Source of the DNA: JASFBA01 sp036172265
GTDB taxonomy: Bacteria; Chloroflexota; Chloroflexia; DTKN01
Direction of reading: 5' to 3'
NCBI GenBank assembly: GCA_036172265.1
Contig: JASFBA010000062.1
Location: forward strand, 1-63,560
DNA length: 63,560 nt
Each line of letters begins with the position of its first letter. Positions within the stretch are counted from its first letter, which is position 1. Made by a program: the position numbers and the translations under genes. Positions 1 to 8,389 of the stretch are shown here, piece after piece. The notes below the pieces were generated by a model. That model saw only the letters and a program-made list of their open reading frames with translations. It did not search any database and had not been told where the DNA came from.

Positions 1-307
1 TTCGGCGACTGAGAATCATCCATACTTGCCGCTCAATGTTCTGAGCGGCGTTCCAATCTCTTTCTGCGGTATAGCCGCACTCACAAACAAACACCCGGTC
101 ACTCAGGGTCAAGTCATCTTTGCTGGTGCCGCACATTGGACATAGCCGACTGGACGGGAAGAAACGGTCAATTTCTATGAGCTCGCCACCCAACCATGCG
201 GCTTTGTAGGCCAGTTGGCGTCTGATTTCGCCCAACCCCGCATCCGCCAGGGATAAGGCCTGGTGGCGATTGCGTAGCATCCCCGCTGTAATCCTTACCA
301 AGGGCGT
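1..307 (-). pseudogene. C-terminal remnant of an IS200/IS605-type TnpB (OrfB) protein
   Basis: The minus strand from 307 to the left edge reads, without a stop, as the end of a TnpB-type RNA-guided nuclease. It has a 'GEIRRQLAYKAAWLG' helix, then the zinc-ribbon pairs CPMCG and CECG, then DWNAAQNI, which carries the last RuvC Asp. TnpB proteins are usually about 350-400 residues; only about 100 codons remain. An in-frame TAG at 308-310 precedes the piece and nothing TnpB-like lies upstream on that strand, so the N-terminal two thirds are missing. The extreme C-terminus lies beyond the window. No transposon end or tnpA is visible. Family assignment is firm; inactivity is inferred from the missing N-terminal part. 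Confidence 0.8.
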
Positions 308-373
308 CTATAGTATATATCACTCTCGTCTCCTCGTCAAATGGTTGGGGTGGGTTTGTAACGAAAAGGTTAG

Positions 374-1176
374 TTATTCGGTAACTGCTACGTCCTCCGA
401 CCGAGCCGGACTCCATGCCCGCGCCGTCGCCCGATGCGGCTCGAAGGAATCGGCCGTAAAAGCCACCCGGGCCAGCCCGCTGGGCGTTTCCAGGATGCGC
501 CAGTCCCGTCGTCGGAAAGGTAACCCGTCTGGGACGATGTCCGGGGAGCGGGATTCTTCCCACTCCTGCCGGGCGCTTCGATACCGTCCGACCGGCATCG
601 GCAGACCGGCCACCTGATGGTAATCGTCCGGTTCCAAGGGCCGGCCGCTCTCCTTTCCCGGAGGGCAGTCGGCCCGACCTAGCACCATCTTTGGGCAAGG
701 GGAAAAGCCCAGGCGGGCGTAGAAGGCCGGGGCATCCACCCCGCCGCCCATCCAGACCGCGTTACAGCCTTCCTGAAGGGCCCGCTTCAGCATCTCTTTC
801 AGGAGAGAGCACTTCCCACTCCCAGGCGCTGGGCCTGCCGGTGCACGTAGAGGACCGAAAGGTCCAGGTAACGGCCCCGAGGCGGCGGCTCTTCGCTCAG
901 GAAAGCCTCGGCTTCCCCGACCACTTCGCCGTCCAGAAGGCCCACCCAAGCCAGGCCGGCCCCTCCGAGGAGCCAGGCCAGGTGAGTCTGGCAGAGCGAG
1001 GGCATCATCCAGGGGCCGCCGTTCCGCCAGAGTTCGACCTCGCTCAATTCCTCCTGCGCGGCGGGCACGGGTGGACCATCCGAGGGATAGCGGAACCACG
1101 TTCTCACGCTGCCCCGGTGAGCCCAACAGATGCCGGGGGCATCTTCCGGCCCGGCCGGCCGCACCCCTAAGGACAC
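374..1176 (-). pseudogene. GNAT-family N-acetyltransferase, split by a 2-base slip
   Basis: Two overlapping minus-strand frames together give one GNAT acetyltransferase (acetyl-CoA dependent; substrate unknown). The GTG start at 1176 opens the N-terminal half, which reaches the acetyl-CoA loop 'HRQAQRLGVGSAL' and then meets TGA near 799. The family pattern resumes in the next frame with 'LKEMLKRAL' and the motif B segment 'APAFYARLGF'. The break falls in a CT dinucleotide run (plus-strand 803-809, GAGAGA). Removing one CT unit joins the halves as ...SALLKEML.... About 85 further residues follow the GNAT fold and match nothing I recognise. The gene sits 17 bases after the SDR gene in the prs-SDR-GNAT operon. 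It is either a real frameshift or an assembly error. Confidence 0.65.
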
Positions 1177-1193
1177 CGCTCACCGCCTTCCGG

Positions 1194-1985
1194 TTAGAAA
1201 AGGCCGCGCACGTACCCGCCGTCCACCTGGATGGCCACGCCGGTGATGTAGGAAGCCCGCTCCGAAGCCAGAAAGGCCACCAAGGCGGCCAGTTCTTCCG
1301 GCTGGCCCATCCGTCCCATCGGAATCTGGTGCTCGTAGCCGGCCAGAACTTCCTCCAGGCTTGTCCCCTCCCGTTCGGCCCGTTCCCGGGCCAGTTCCAC
1401 CACTCGTTCCGTGCGGGTGAAGCCGGGGCAGACGCTGTTGACGGTGATGCCTTCTGGGGCCAGTTCCAGTGCCAGCGTTTTGGCGAAGGCGATGACCCCA
1501 GAGCGGGCGGCGTTAGAGAGCACCAAATCGGCGATAGGCTGTTTCACCGCCACCGAGGTCAGGTTGATGATCCGCCCCCATCGGTTGGCCCGCATATGGG
1601 GAACGGCGGCGCGGGTCAGACGCACCGTGCTCAGGAGGTTCAGTTCCAGCGCCTTCCGCCAATCCTCATCGGAAAAAGTCAGGGTAGGACCGGGCGGAGG
1701 GCCGCCGGCGTTGTTGACCAGGATGTCTAGCCGGCCGAAGTGCTTGACCACCGCTTCCACCATGTCGTTCACCTGGCGGGTTACGGTCACGTCGGCGGCG
1801 ATGGCCAGCACCCGCGCTCCGGTATCCCGGACGATCTCGGCGGCCGTCTCCCGCAGCCGTTCCTTGCCCCGGGCGCAGATGGCGACATGGGCCCCCTCGC
1901 GGGCCAGTTCCCAGGCGATGGCCTTGCCCAGTCCTCGACTGGCGGCGGCCACCAGGGCCACACGGCCTTTCAACCCCAGGTCCAT
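1194..1985 (-). CDS. Short-chain dehydrogenase/reductase (BKR-like, atypical active site)
   Basis: A 263-residue SDR protein, the usual length. The Rossmann glycine motif is near residues 14-20 (AASRGLG), NNAG is near 90, and the C-terminal CPGFTRT segment is present. The normal catalytic YxxxK is not visible: the region reads LVLSNAARSG, so Tyr and Lys are both replaced. This matches the BKR_like_SDR_like subgroup, known for lacking the standard tetrad, so oxidoreductase activity cannot be assumed. An AGGAGGG ribosome binding site precedes the ATG at 1985. The gene starts 20 bases after prs and is probably transcribed with it. The substrate is unknown; fatty-acid or secondary-metabolite reduction is only a family-level guess. 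Confidence 0.85.
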   Translation of the reverse strand: MDLGLKGRVALVAAASRGLGKAIAWELAREGAHVAICARGKERLRETAAEIVRDTGARVLAIAADVTVTRQVNDMVEAVVKHFGRLDILVNNAGGPPPGPTLTFSDEDWRKALELNLLSTVRLTRAAVPHMRANRWGRIINLTSVAVKQPIADLVLSNAARSGVIAFAKTLALELAPEGITVNSVCPGFTRTERVVELARERAEREGTSLEEVLAGYEHQIPMGRMGQPEELAALVAFLASERASYITGVAIQVDGGYVRGLF

Positions 1986-2005
1986 CTAACCCTCCTCTCC
2001 AGATG

Positions 2006-2947
2006 TCAAACAAGTCGCAGGAGCGGGCTGATCGTTTCCCCTGCGTGGATACGCCGGATGACCTCGGCCAGGAGCGGGGCGATAGAGACGATGCGCACCT
2101 TCTCCGAACGCTTCTCCGGGGGAAGAAAAATGGTGTTGCTAACGACCAGTTCCCGGATCACCGGGTCCCTCAACTTTTCCAGAGAGCGGCCGGCCAGAAC
2201 GGGATGGGTGATGGAGAGATAAACTTCCGGCCGGGCTCCAGCCTCGATCAGGGCGGGAATCTCGTCCAGCACGCTCCCCCCGGAGATGACGTCATCAATG
2301 ATGATCGGGATGCGGTCGCGGATGTCGCCGACGATGTGGGTCACCCGGATGCGTTCCCCTTCGCGGCGCTTCTCCATCACCACCAGCGGCAGTCCCAGGA
2401 TTTCGGCGTATTTGGCCGCCAGTTTGGCCCGGCCGGTATCGGGGGCGACGATGGAGGCCTCGGCGAAGCGCCCGTCCCGTCGGAAGTATTCGGCCAAGAC
2501 AGGGACGGCCGAGAGAGGATCCACCGGGATCTGGAAAAAGCCCTGGATGGCCGGCACATGCACGTCCACGTAGATAACCCGGTCCACTCCCAGGGCCTCC
2601 AGTATCGTCGCCACCACGCGGGCGCTGATGGCTTCCCGTCCCCGGGCCATACGCTCCTGGCGGGTATAGGGGAAGTAGGGTACGACGGCGGTGATGGAGT
2701 TGGCCGAGGCGCGGCGGAAGGCGTCCACCAGGAGGAAGAGTTCCATCACGTTTTGGTTGACCGGTGGGGAGCACGATTGCAAAATAAAGACATCCACCCC
2801 CCGGACGCACTCCTCGATCAGGACATGCACCTCGGTGTCGGGAAAGTGGGTAATGCGAAGCGGGCCGAGCGGAACCTCTAGGATTTCAGCCACCTCCTCG
2901 GCCAGTGGGAGGTTGGCATCGCCGGAGAAAAGGCGAAGGTGCGGCAT
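2006..2947 (-). CDS. prs: Ribose-phosphate pyrophosphokinase (PRPP synthetase)
   Basis: This enzyme makes 5-phosphoribosyl-1-pyrophosphate from ribose-5-phosphate and ATP for nucleotide, His and Trp synthesis. At 313 residues it has standard length. Visible landmarks are the N-terminal 'RLFSGDANLPLAEEVA', the catalytic flexible-loop region 'YTRQERMARGREAISA', the 'DVHVPAIQGFF' segment (usually DLHAxQIQGFF), and the PRPP loop 'IIIDDVISGGSV' with its two acidic residues. An AGGAGA site lies 10 bases before the ATG. A promoter matching TTGCCC-17-TACAAT lies directly upstream (2991-3019). SDR and GNAT genes follow in the same direction. Confidence 0.95.
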   Translation of the reverse strand: MPHLRLFSGDANLPLAEEVAEILEVPLGPLRITHFPDTEVHVLIEECVRGVDVFILQSCSPPVNQNVMELFLLVDAFRRASANSITAVVPYFPYTRQERMARGREAISARVVATILEALGVDRVIYVDVHVPAIQGFFQIPVDPLSAVPVLAEYFRRDGRFAEASIVAPDTGRAKLAAKYAEILGLPLVVMEKRREGERIRVTHIVGDIRDRIPIIIDDVISGGSVLDEIPALIEAGARPEVYLSITHPVLAGRSLEKLRDPVIRELVVSNTIFLPPEKRSEKVRIVSIAPLLAEVIRRIHAGETISPLLRLV

Positions 2948-2990
2948 AGGCCCATTCTCTCCTGTCAGTCCTGGTATTTCTGGAGGTTAT

Positions 2991-3019
2991 ATTGTACCAC
3001 CACCGGGCTGAGAGGGCAA
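2991..3019 (-). promoter_or_regulatory. Promoter of prs
   Basis: On the minus strand, TTGCCC (3019-3014), a 17-base spacer and TACAAT (2996-2991) form a sigma-70-type promoter. The -10 box is preceded by TGG, an extended -10. It lies about 45 bases upstream of the prs start. Confidence 0.7.
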
Positions 3020-3061
3020 ATCGAGTCCCTTCCCTTGGCAGACTCTCGCTCCTCGATTTGT
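3017..3061. repeat. Inverted repeat in the clpC-prs gap
   Basis: CAAATCGAG near 3017 and CTCGATTTG near 3053 form a 9-base perfect inverted repeat around a loop of about 27 bases. It lies after the clpC stop and overlaps the prs -35 region. No T-tract follows, so it is not a classic terminator; it could be an RNA-processing stem or an operator. Confidence 0.4.
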
Positions 3062-3084
3062 GGCACCCAGAACCAGGCTTTCCC

Positions 3085-5577
3085 CTAACGGGCCACCTTC
3101 TCTTCCACCTGGATCGCCTCAGCCATTGGGCAGGGGCCCTGACAGCGGAAGACGATCTCGCCGTTCTCGGCATCCACCACGATCGTATCGCCGGGGCTGA
3201 ACTCGCCCTTGAGCAGGCGGCGGGAAAGCGGCGTCTCCACCAGGCGCTGAATCGTGCGCCGCAGCGGGCGGGCTCCATAGACCGGGTTGTAACCCTCGCG
3301 TACCAGGAGTTCCTTGGCCGCCGGCGTCGGCACGATGGTAATGCCCTGTTCGCTCAGGCGCTCGCCGACCTCGCGAATCTGCATCTCGACGATCTGGAGC
3401 AGTTCCTCGCGGCTCAGCGAATGGAAGATAATTACCTCGTCAATGCGGTTAAGAAATTCCGGGCGGAAGGTGCGCTTGAGGGCCTCCTCGATGTTGCGGC
3501 GCATCTCCTCCTCATCAATTTTATCCCGCTCCGAACGGGCAAAGCCCAGGCCGGAAGAGACACGGATGAACTCGGTGCCCACGTTGGAGGTCATGATGAT
3601 CACCGTGTTCTTAAAGTCCACCGTATGGCCCTGGCCGTCGGTGAGCCGGCCCTCGTCGAGCACCTGGAGGAGGGAGTTGAAAACCTCCGGATCGGCCTTT
3701 TCCACCTCGTCGAAGAGGACGACCTGATAGGGACGCCGACGCACCGCTTCCGTGAGTTGGCCGCCCTCCTCGTAACCGACGTAGCCGGGCGGAGCCCCAA
3801 TCAGGCGGGAAACGGTGTGTTTCTCGTGGTACTCGCTCATATCAATGCGGGTCATAGCGTTTTCGTCGTCAAAGAGGAACTCTGCCAGGGCCTTGGCCAG
3901 TTCGGTCTTGCCCACACCGGTAGGGCCCAGGAAGATGAAGGTGCCGATGGGCCGGCGGGGGTCCTTCAATCCGGCCCGGGCCCGCCGGATGGCATCGGAA
4001 ACGGCGGCGATGGCTTCATCCTGGCCCACGACCCGCTGATGCAGCCGGGCCTCCATCTCCAGAAGTTTCTCCTTCTCCTGTTCCAGCATCCGGTTGACCG
4101 GGATGCCGGTCCAGGAAGCCACGATGCCGGCCACGTCTTCGGCGGTGACCACCTCTTGCAGGCCGGCTTCCTGGAACCAGCGTTCCTTCTTTTCCTGAAA
4201 CTCGCGCTGCAGGGCCAGATAGCGGGAACGGGCTAGGGCCGCCTTCTCATAGTCCTGGGCCAGAGCGGCCTCCTCCTCTTGTCGGGAAAGAGCCCGCAGT
4301 TCTTCCTCCATCGCCTTCAGTTCGGGTGGCATGCTGAAGATGTCCATCCTCACCTTGGCCGCGGCCTCGTCCACCAGGTCAATGGCCTTATCCGGCAGGT
4401 AACGTTCGCTGATGTAGCGGGCGGAAAGTCGGGCAGCGGCCTCCAGCGCCTCGTCGGTGATGCGGAGCCCGTGGTGTTCCTCGTAGCGGCTGCGCAGCCC
4501 CTTGAGCATCTCCACCGTCTGCTCGACGGAAGGCTCCTCGAGGAAGATGGGGGAGAAGCGGCGTTCCAGTGCGGCATCCTTTTCGATGTAGCGGCGATAG
4601 TCGTCGGTGGTGGTGACGCCAATGCACTGGAGTTCGCCTCGGGCCAGGGCCGGCTTGAGCATGCTGGAGGCGTCTATGGCCCCGGAGGCTGCGCCGGCCC
4701 CTACCACGGTGTGCAGTTCGTCAATGAAGAGGATGATCTCCCCTTGGCCGCGCCGGACCTCGTCCAGGACGGCCTTGAGGCGTTCCTCGAATTCGCCGCG
4801 GAACTTGGAGCCGGCCACCAAGGCGGCCAGGTCCAACGCCACCACCCGCTTGCTGCGCAGCGGCTCCGGCACTTCTCCGGCGGCGATCTTCTGGGCCAGC
4901 CCCTCGACGATGGCCGTCTTGCCTACCCCGCTTTCGCCGATGATGACCGGATTATTTTTGGTGCGGCGGGAAAGAATCTGGATCACCCGGCGAATCTCGG
5001 CATCGCGCCCGATAACCGGGTCCAGCCGGCCGGCCCGGGCCATCTCCGTGAGGTCATGGCTAAAGCGCTCCAGGATACGGAACTTGCTTTCGGCTCGGGG
5101 GTCGGTGATGCGCTGGCCCTTGCGCAGGTCTACCAGGTGGCGATAGATGATCTCCCGGTTGACCCCACTTTCGCGTAGGAGACGCACAGAGGGCGAATCG
5201 CGTTCGGAGGCGATGGCTAGGATGAGATGCTCGCTACCCACATATTCGTCCTTCATCAGGCGAGCCTCGCGTTCGGCCTGGTCAAAGACCCACTTGGCGC
5301 GGGGGGTCAGGTAGACCTGAGTGGGCATCGCCCCGTACATCGGGGCCCGAAAGGACCGTGGGGTATTGGCCAGTTCCATCTCCAAACGCTCTTCCATGCG
5401 GAGAAGGTCCACCCCCAGTTTTTCCAGGATGGTGCGTACCACCCCGTCTTCCTGCCGCAGGAGGGCCAGGAAAACATGCTCCACATCCATCTGGCTGTGC
5501 TGGAACTGCTGCATCAGTTCCTGGGCCATCTGCAAGGCTTCCTGAGCCTGTTCGGTCAAACGGTCAAAGCGCAACAT
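3085..5577 (-). CDS. clpC: ATP-dependent Clp protease ATP-binding subunit (ClpC-type AAA+ unfoldase)
   Basis: A class I Hsp100 unfoldase of 830 residues that feeds proteins to ClpP or refolds them. Order: two Clp N repeats (residues 1-150), first AAA+ module with Walker A GESGVGKT near 212, a short middle region with a UVR-like EEAALAQDYEKAA segment near 430-450, and second AAA+ module with GPTGVGKT near 547. The short middle region points to ClpC rather than ClpB. A 'SSGLGFA' loop lies where ClpP-binding loops occur. The longer GTG start at 5586 overlaps the GGAGGTG ribosome binding site, so the ATG at 5577 is preferred. The leader is about 150 bases long. clpP is not in the window. Confidence 0.93.
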   Translation of the reverse strand: MLRFDRLTEQAQEALQMAQELMQQFQHSQMDVEHVFLALLRQEDGVVRTILEKLGVDLLRMEERLEMELANTPRSFRAPMYGAMPTQVYLTPRAKWVFDQAEREARLMKDEYVGSEHLILAIASERDSPSVRLLRESGVNREIIYRHLVDLRKGQRITDPRAESKFRILERFSHDLTEMARAGRLDPVIGRDAEIRRVIQILSRRTKNNPVIIGESGVGKTAIVEGLAQKIAAGEVPEPLRSKRVVALDLAALVAGSKFRGEFEERLKAVLDEVRRGQGEIILFIDELHTVVGAGAASGAIDASSMLKPALARGELQCIGVTTTDDYRRYIEKDAALERRFSPIFLEEPSVEQTVEMLKGLRSRYEEHHGLRITDEALEAAARLSARYISERYLPDKAIDLVDEAAAKVRMDIFSMPPELKAMEEELRALSRQEEEAALAQDYEKAALARSRYLALQREFQEKKERWFQEAGLQEVVTAEDVAGIVASWTGIPVNRMLEQEKEKLLEMEARLHQRVVGQDEAIAAVSDAIRRARAGLKDPRRPIGTFIFLGPTGVGKTELAKALAEFLFDDENAMTRIDMSEYHEKHTVSRLIGAPPGYVGYEEGGQLTEAVRRRPYQVVLFDEVEKADPEVFNSLLQVLDEGRLTDGQGHTVDFKNTVIIMTSNVGTEFIRVSSGLGFARSERDKIDEEEMRRNIEEALKRTFRPEFLNRIDEVIIFHSLSREELLQIVEMQIREVGERLSEQGITIVPTPAAKELLVREGYNPVYGARPLRRTIQRLVETPLSRRLLKGEFSPGDTIVVDAENGEIVFRCQGPCPMAEAIQVEEKVAR

Positions 5578-5731
5578 CGGTATCACCTCCGGTGTCCGGA
5601 ACGGTCTTCAGGGATATCCCCAAGATGCCATCCTTCCAGGACACCCGAAACCAACATCATTGTATCCCCCTCTGCTCCTGTCGGCCGTAATCTGGGTTAC
5701 TTCCAACAGGGGCAATGGGGTGGCTATTTTC

Positions 5732-5761
5732 ATTATACCACGAGAGGTTGTGGGGATGCAA
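5732..5761 (-). promoter_or_regulatory. Promoter of clpC, extended -10
   Basis: Minus-strand TTGCAT (5761-5756), an 18-base spacer and TATAAT (5737-5732). The -10 is preceded by GTGG, so the box reads GTGGTATAAT, close to one half-site of the Rrf2-gene operator 60 bases away. The implied transcript has a leader of roughly 150 bases. Confidence 0.7.
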
Positions 5762-5778
5762 TGAGGTTGCCGTCCCAC

Positions 5779-5815
5779 TTGACAAAATCTCCGTTTCGTG
5801 GTAAAATATTACCAC
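5779..5815 (+). promoter_or_regulatory. Promoter and palindromic operator of the Rrf2 regulator gene
   Basis: TTGACA (5779-5784), a 17-base spacer and TAAAAT (5802-5807) form a near-consensus promoter. The -10 is embedded in a perfect palindrome, GTGGTAA (5798-5804), AATA, TTACCAC (5809-5815). A bound dimer there would cover the -10 and start site, the classic arrangement for autorepression by the Rrf2 protein encoded 25 bases downstream. Confidence 0.75.
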
Positions 5816-5839
5816 AATGATAACATTTCGGAGGTGCTG

Positions 5840-6304
5840 ATGCTGACCATCCGCCGGCAGTGCGATTATGCCGCCCGCATCCTGCTTTATCTGGCCATGC
5901 AGCCGCCGGACACCCACTTGACGGCTCGGGAGATCGCCCGCCTGCGGCTGATGCCTCCCGCTCTGACCCGGCGTGTCGTGGCCAAACTGGTGGCTTCCGG
6001 CTTCCTCCAAAGCCGGCGGGGAAAGGGCGGCGGCTTTGCCCTGGCCCGCTCGCCGGCCGAAATCAGCCTCTTGGAAGTTGTGGAGGCCATAGATGGGCCG
6101 ATCGCCCTCAACCGCTGTACTTTGGAACCTCAGGAATGCCCGCTTCTCCCCCAGTGCTCGGTGCACGAGGCCTGGATGGATGCCCGCCGCCTGCTGCGGG
6201 ATTACCTGAACCTGCTCACCTTCCGCGAACTGGCCCGGCGGGGGAAGGTGCTCCTTTCTCCCTCACCGGCCGTTTCCCAGGAGGCCGGCCTGTCGCCACA
6301 CTAG
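5840..6304 (+). CDS. Rrf2/IscR-family transcriptional regulator with Fe-S cysteines
   Basis: A 154-residue winged-helix repressor of the Rrf2 family (IscR, NsrR, RsrR). It opens MLTIRRQCDYAARILLYLA, the usual Rrf2 N-terminus. The wing carries RRGKGGGFALARSP, and three cysteines follow in NRCTLEPQECPLLPQC, spaced C-x7-C-x5-C as in cluster-binding members. An Fe-S cluster that senses redox state, NO or cluster supply is therefore likely. The upstream in-frame ATG at 5798 lies on the operator and promoter; the ATG at 5840 follows GGAGG. Rubrerythrin lies 29 bases downstream, which suggests an oxidative-stress role. The operator at 5798-5815 suggests autoregulation. Confidence 0.9.
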   Translation: MLTIRRQCDYAARILLYLAMQPPDTHLTAREIARLRLMPPALTRRVVAKLVASGFLQSRRGKGGGFALARSPAEISLLEVVEAIDGPIALNRCTLEPQECPLLPQCSVHEAWMDARRLLRDYLNLLTFRELARRGKVLLSPSPAVSQEAGLSPH

Positions 6305-6333
6305 AATGGTAACATAAGAACAAAAGGAGGTGT

Positions 6334-6840
6334 ATGATGCGCAAAATGTCCCAAACCAACCTGGAAGCCGCCTTTGCCGGCGAGAGCCAGGCCCATATGA
6401 AGTACCTCATCTTTGCCGACCTGGCGGAAAAGGAGAATCTCCCCAACGTGGCCCGCCTCTTCCGGGCCATTTCCTTCGCCGAACAGGTCCACGCCACCAA
6501 CCACCTCAGGACGCTGGGCTATGTGGGAACCACGGCGGACAATCTGCAGGCGGCCATCGGCGGCGAGACCTACGAGGTGGAGGAGATGTACCCCGCCTTC
6601 CGCGCCGTCGCCGAACTGCAGGAGGAAAAGGGAGCGGTCCGCTCCCATTCGGCGGCGCTGGAGGCGGAAAAGGTGCACGCCGGGATGTACGAGAAAGCCC
6701 GCCAGGCGGTGCTCACCGGCAAAGACGCCGCCGTAGGCGACCTCTATATCTGCGGGGAGTGCGGCTGGACGGTGGAGGGCGAGGCTCCGGAGCGCTGCCC
6801 CATCTGCGGCGCGCCTCGGGAAAAGTTCCGCCGCTTCTAG
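6334..6840 (+). CDS. Rubrerythrin
   Basis: A 168-residue rubrerythrin, a non-haem di-iron peroxidase that reduces hydrogen peroxide in anaerobes. The N-terminal ferritin-like four-helix bundle supplies the Glu/His ligands (FAGESQAHMKY near residue 15, AEQVHATNH near 50). The C-terminal rubredoxin-like ribbon has CGECGW and CPICG. AAAGGAGG precedes the tandem ATG ATG start. It follows the Rrf2 regulator by 29 bases and is probably co-transcribed and under its control. Length and domain order are standard. Confidence 0.95.
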   Translation: MMRKMSQTNLEAAFAGESQAHMKYLIFADLAEKENLPNVARLFRAISFAEQVHATNHLRTLGYVGTTADNLQAAIGGETYEVEEMYPAFRAVAELQEEKGAVRSHSAALEAEKVHAGMYEKARQAVLTGKDAAVGDLYICGECGWTVEGEAPERCPICGAPREKFRRF

Positions 6841-6850
6841 CCTCCGGCCC

Positions 6851-6877
6851 GTAGGTCGGGTTGTCAATCCGACCTAC
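6851..6877. repeat. GTAGGTCGG palindrome, copy 1
   Basis: GTAGGTCGG (6851-6859) and CCGACCTAC (6869-6877) form a 9-base hairpin ten bases after the rubrerythrin stop. The same palindrome with slightly different flanks recurs twice at 36467-36572. Confidence 0.75.
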
Positions 6878-6885
6878 AGGGCTTT

Positions 6886-6951
<66 letters not shown>

Positions 6952-7081
6952 ACTCTAGGGAAACGTCGGCGGCACCCCGGAAGCCTACAATGCGTTCGGC
7001 CATCAACGGCAGCCACTCTCATCCCGTCACCTCGTTCGGGCAACTTGGTGTCCATTAGCCCTTTGGGCCGAGAATGTCAAA

Positions 7082-8389
7082 CTACAACACGACTACCTTC
7101 TCTTTTCCCCGGACGATATTCCGTGTGGCGTTGCGCGTGTCCACGACGACCTGGGCCAGGTCCACGACGTGCTGGTAATCGTAGGCCGAGTGGTGGGTGA
7201 CGATCACCACGGCGTCGCAGGAGGCGATGACCTCATCGGTCAGTTCGATTGAACGGATATGCTCCCCTCGATGGGGGTCATTCGCCTCCGGAATGAGCGG
7301 GTCATGGGCCAGCACCTCGGCGCCGTACTCCTGAAGCAGGCGGATGACGTCAAAGGCTGGCGATTCTCTCCAATCGGCCACATCTTCCTTATAGGCCAGG
7401 CCCAGCACCAGGATACGGGCTCCATGGAGCGCCTTCCCCCGTTCGTTCAGCACCCGGATGACCTTTTCCCGTACAAAGTAGGGCATAGCCCGATTGATCT
7501 CCCCGGCCAGTTCGATGAAACGGGTATGAAAGTCGTACTCATGGGCTTTCCAGGTCAGGTAGAAGGGGTCAATGGGGATGCAGTGGCCACCCACTCCGGG
7601 GCCGGGATAAAACGGCATAAAGCCGAACGGCTTGGTGGAAGCCGCCTCGATGACCTCCCAGATGCTCAGGCCCATCCGGTCACAGAGCATGGCCATCTCG
7701 TTGACCACGGCCATGTTGACCACCCGAAAGGTGTTCTCGAAGATCTTGGTCATCTCGGCCGCCCGGGGAGAGGAGACCGGGACCACTTTCTCGACGACGC
7801 GGCTATAAAAGGCCACCGCCACTTCCCGACAGGCCGGCGTCAATCCACCCACCACCTTGGGGGTGTTGCGGGTGTTCCATTTCTTGCTGCCGGGGTCTAC
7901 CCGCTCCGGCGAAAAGCACAGGAAAAAGTCCTGCCCGACCTTCAGTCCGCTCTTTTCCAGGATGGGCAGGAGGTCCTCCTCGGTGGTGCCGGGGTAGGTG
8001 GTGCTTTCCAGGGAGATCAGTTGCCCGGGCCGCATGTGGGCAGCAATGCCCTCGCCGGCGGCGAGGATATAGGAGATGTCGGGCTGGCGGTTCTTATCGA
8101 GCGGCGTGGGCACGCAGATGATAATAACGTCGCATTCCCGCAGGGCGGCGTAGTCGGTGGTGGCACGCAGCCGGCCGGCCCGCACCAGCGCCTCCACCTC
8201 GTCATCCCGGACGTCGCCGATGTGGCTGCGTCCGGCGTTCACCCCTTCCACGACCCGCGGCGAGAGGTCTATGCCGGTCACCCGGTATCCGGACTGTCCC
8301 ACCACTACGGCCAGCGGCAGTCCCACGTAGCCCAGCCCGATCACCGCAACCCGGGCCTCGAAGCGTTCGATCTTCTCCAGAAGGGTCAT
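7082..8389 (-). CDS. Nucleotide-sugar dehydrogenase (UDP-HexNAc/UDP-glucose 6-dehydrogenase family)
   Basis: An NAD-dependent enzyme of 435 residues that oxidises C6 of a UDP-sugar, probably UDP-N-acetylhexosamine, to the uronic acid for surface polysaccharide. The NAD motif is GLGYVGLP near residue 18. The central segment has PGTTEE and FSPERVDPG. The catalytic Cys is in GGHCIPIDPFYL near 265. The C-terminal UDP-binding half holds LGLAYKEDVADWRESP. The PGTTEE and SPERVDPG signatures favour the WbpA/WecC branch over Ugd. Its ATG overlaps the stop of the upstream glycosyltransferase (ATGA), so the two are translationally coupled. Confidence 0.88.
   Translation of the reverse strand: MTLLEKIERFEARVAVIGLGYVGLPLAVVVGQSGYRVTGIDLSPRVVEGVNAGRSHIGDVRDDEVEALVRAGRLRATTDYAALRECDVIIICVPTPLDKNRQPDISYILAAGEGIAAHMRPGQLISLESTTYPGTTEEDLLPILEKSGLKVGQDFFLCFSPERVDPGSKKWNTRNTPKVVGGLTPACREVAVAFYSRVVEKVVPVSSPRAAEMTKIFENTFRVVNMAVVNEMAMLCDRMGLSIWEVIEAASTKPFGFMPFYPGPGVGGHCIPIDPFYLTWKAHEYDFHTRFIELAGEINRAMPYFVREKVIRVLNERGKALHGARILVLGLAYKEDVADWRESPAFDVIRLLQEYGAEVLAHDPLIPEANDPHRGEHIRSIELTDEVIASCDAVVIVTHHSAYDYQHVVDLAQVVVDTRNATRNIVRGKEKVVVL

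Noticed and set aside
3017..3061. clpC terminator
   Set aside because: The inverted repeat has a long loop and no T-tract on the clpC strand, so an intrinsic terminator is not supported.
5798..5839. Earlier ATG for the Rrf2 regulator
   Set aside because: It lies on the -10/operator palindrome and so cannot be on the transcript; the ATG at 5840 has a GGAGG site and the family's N-terminus.
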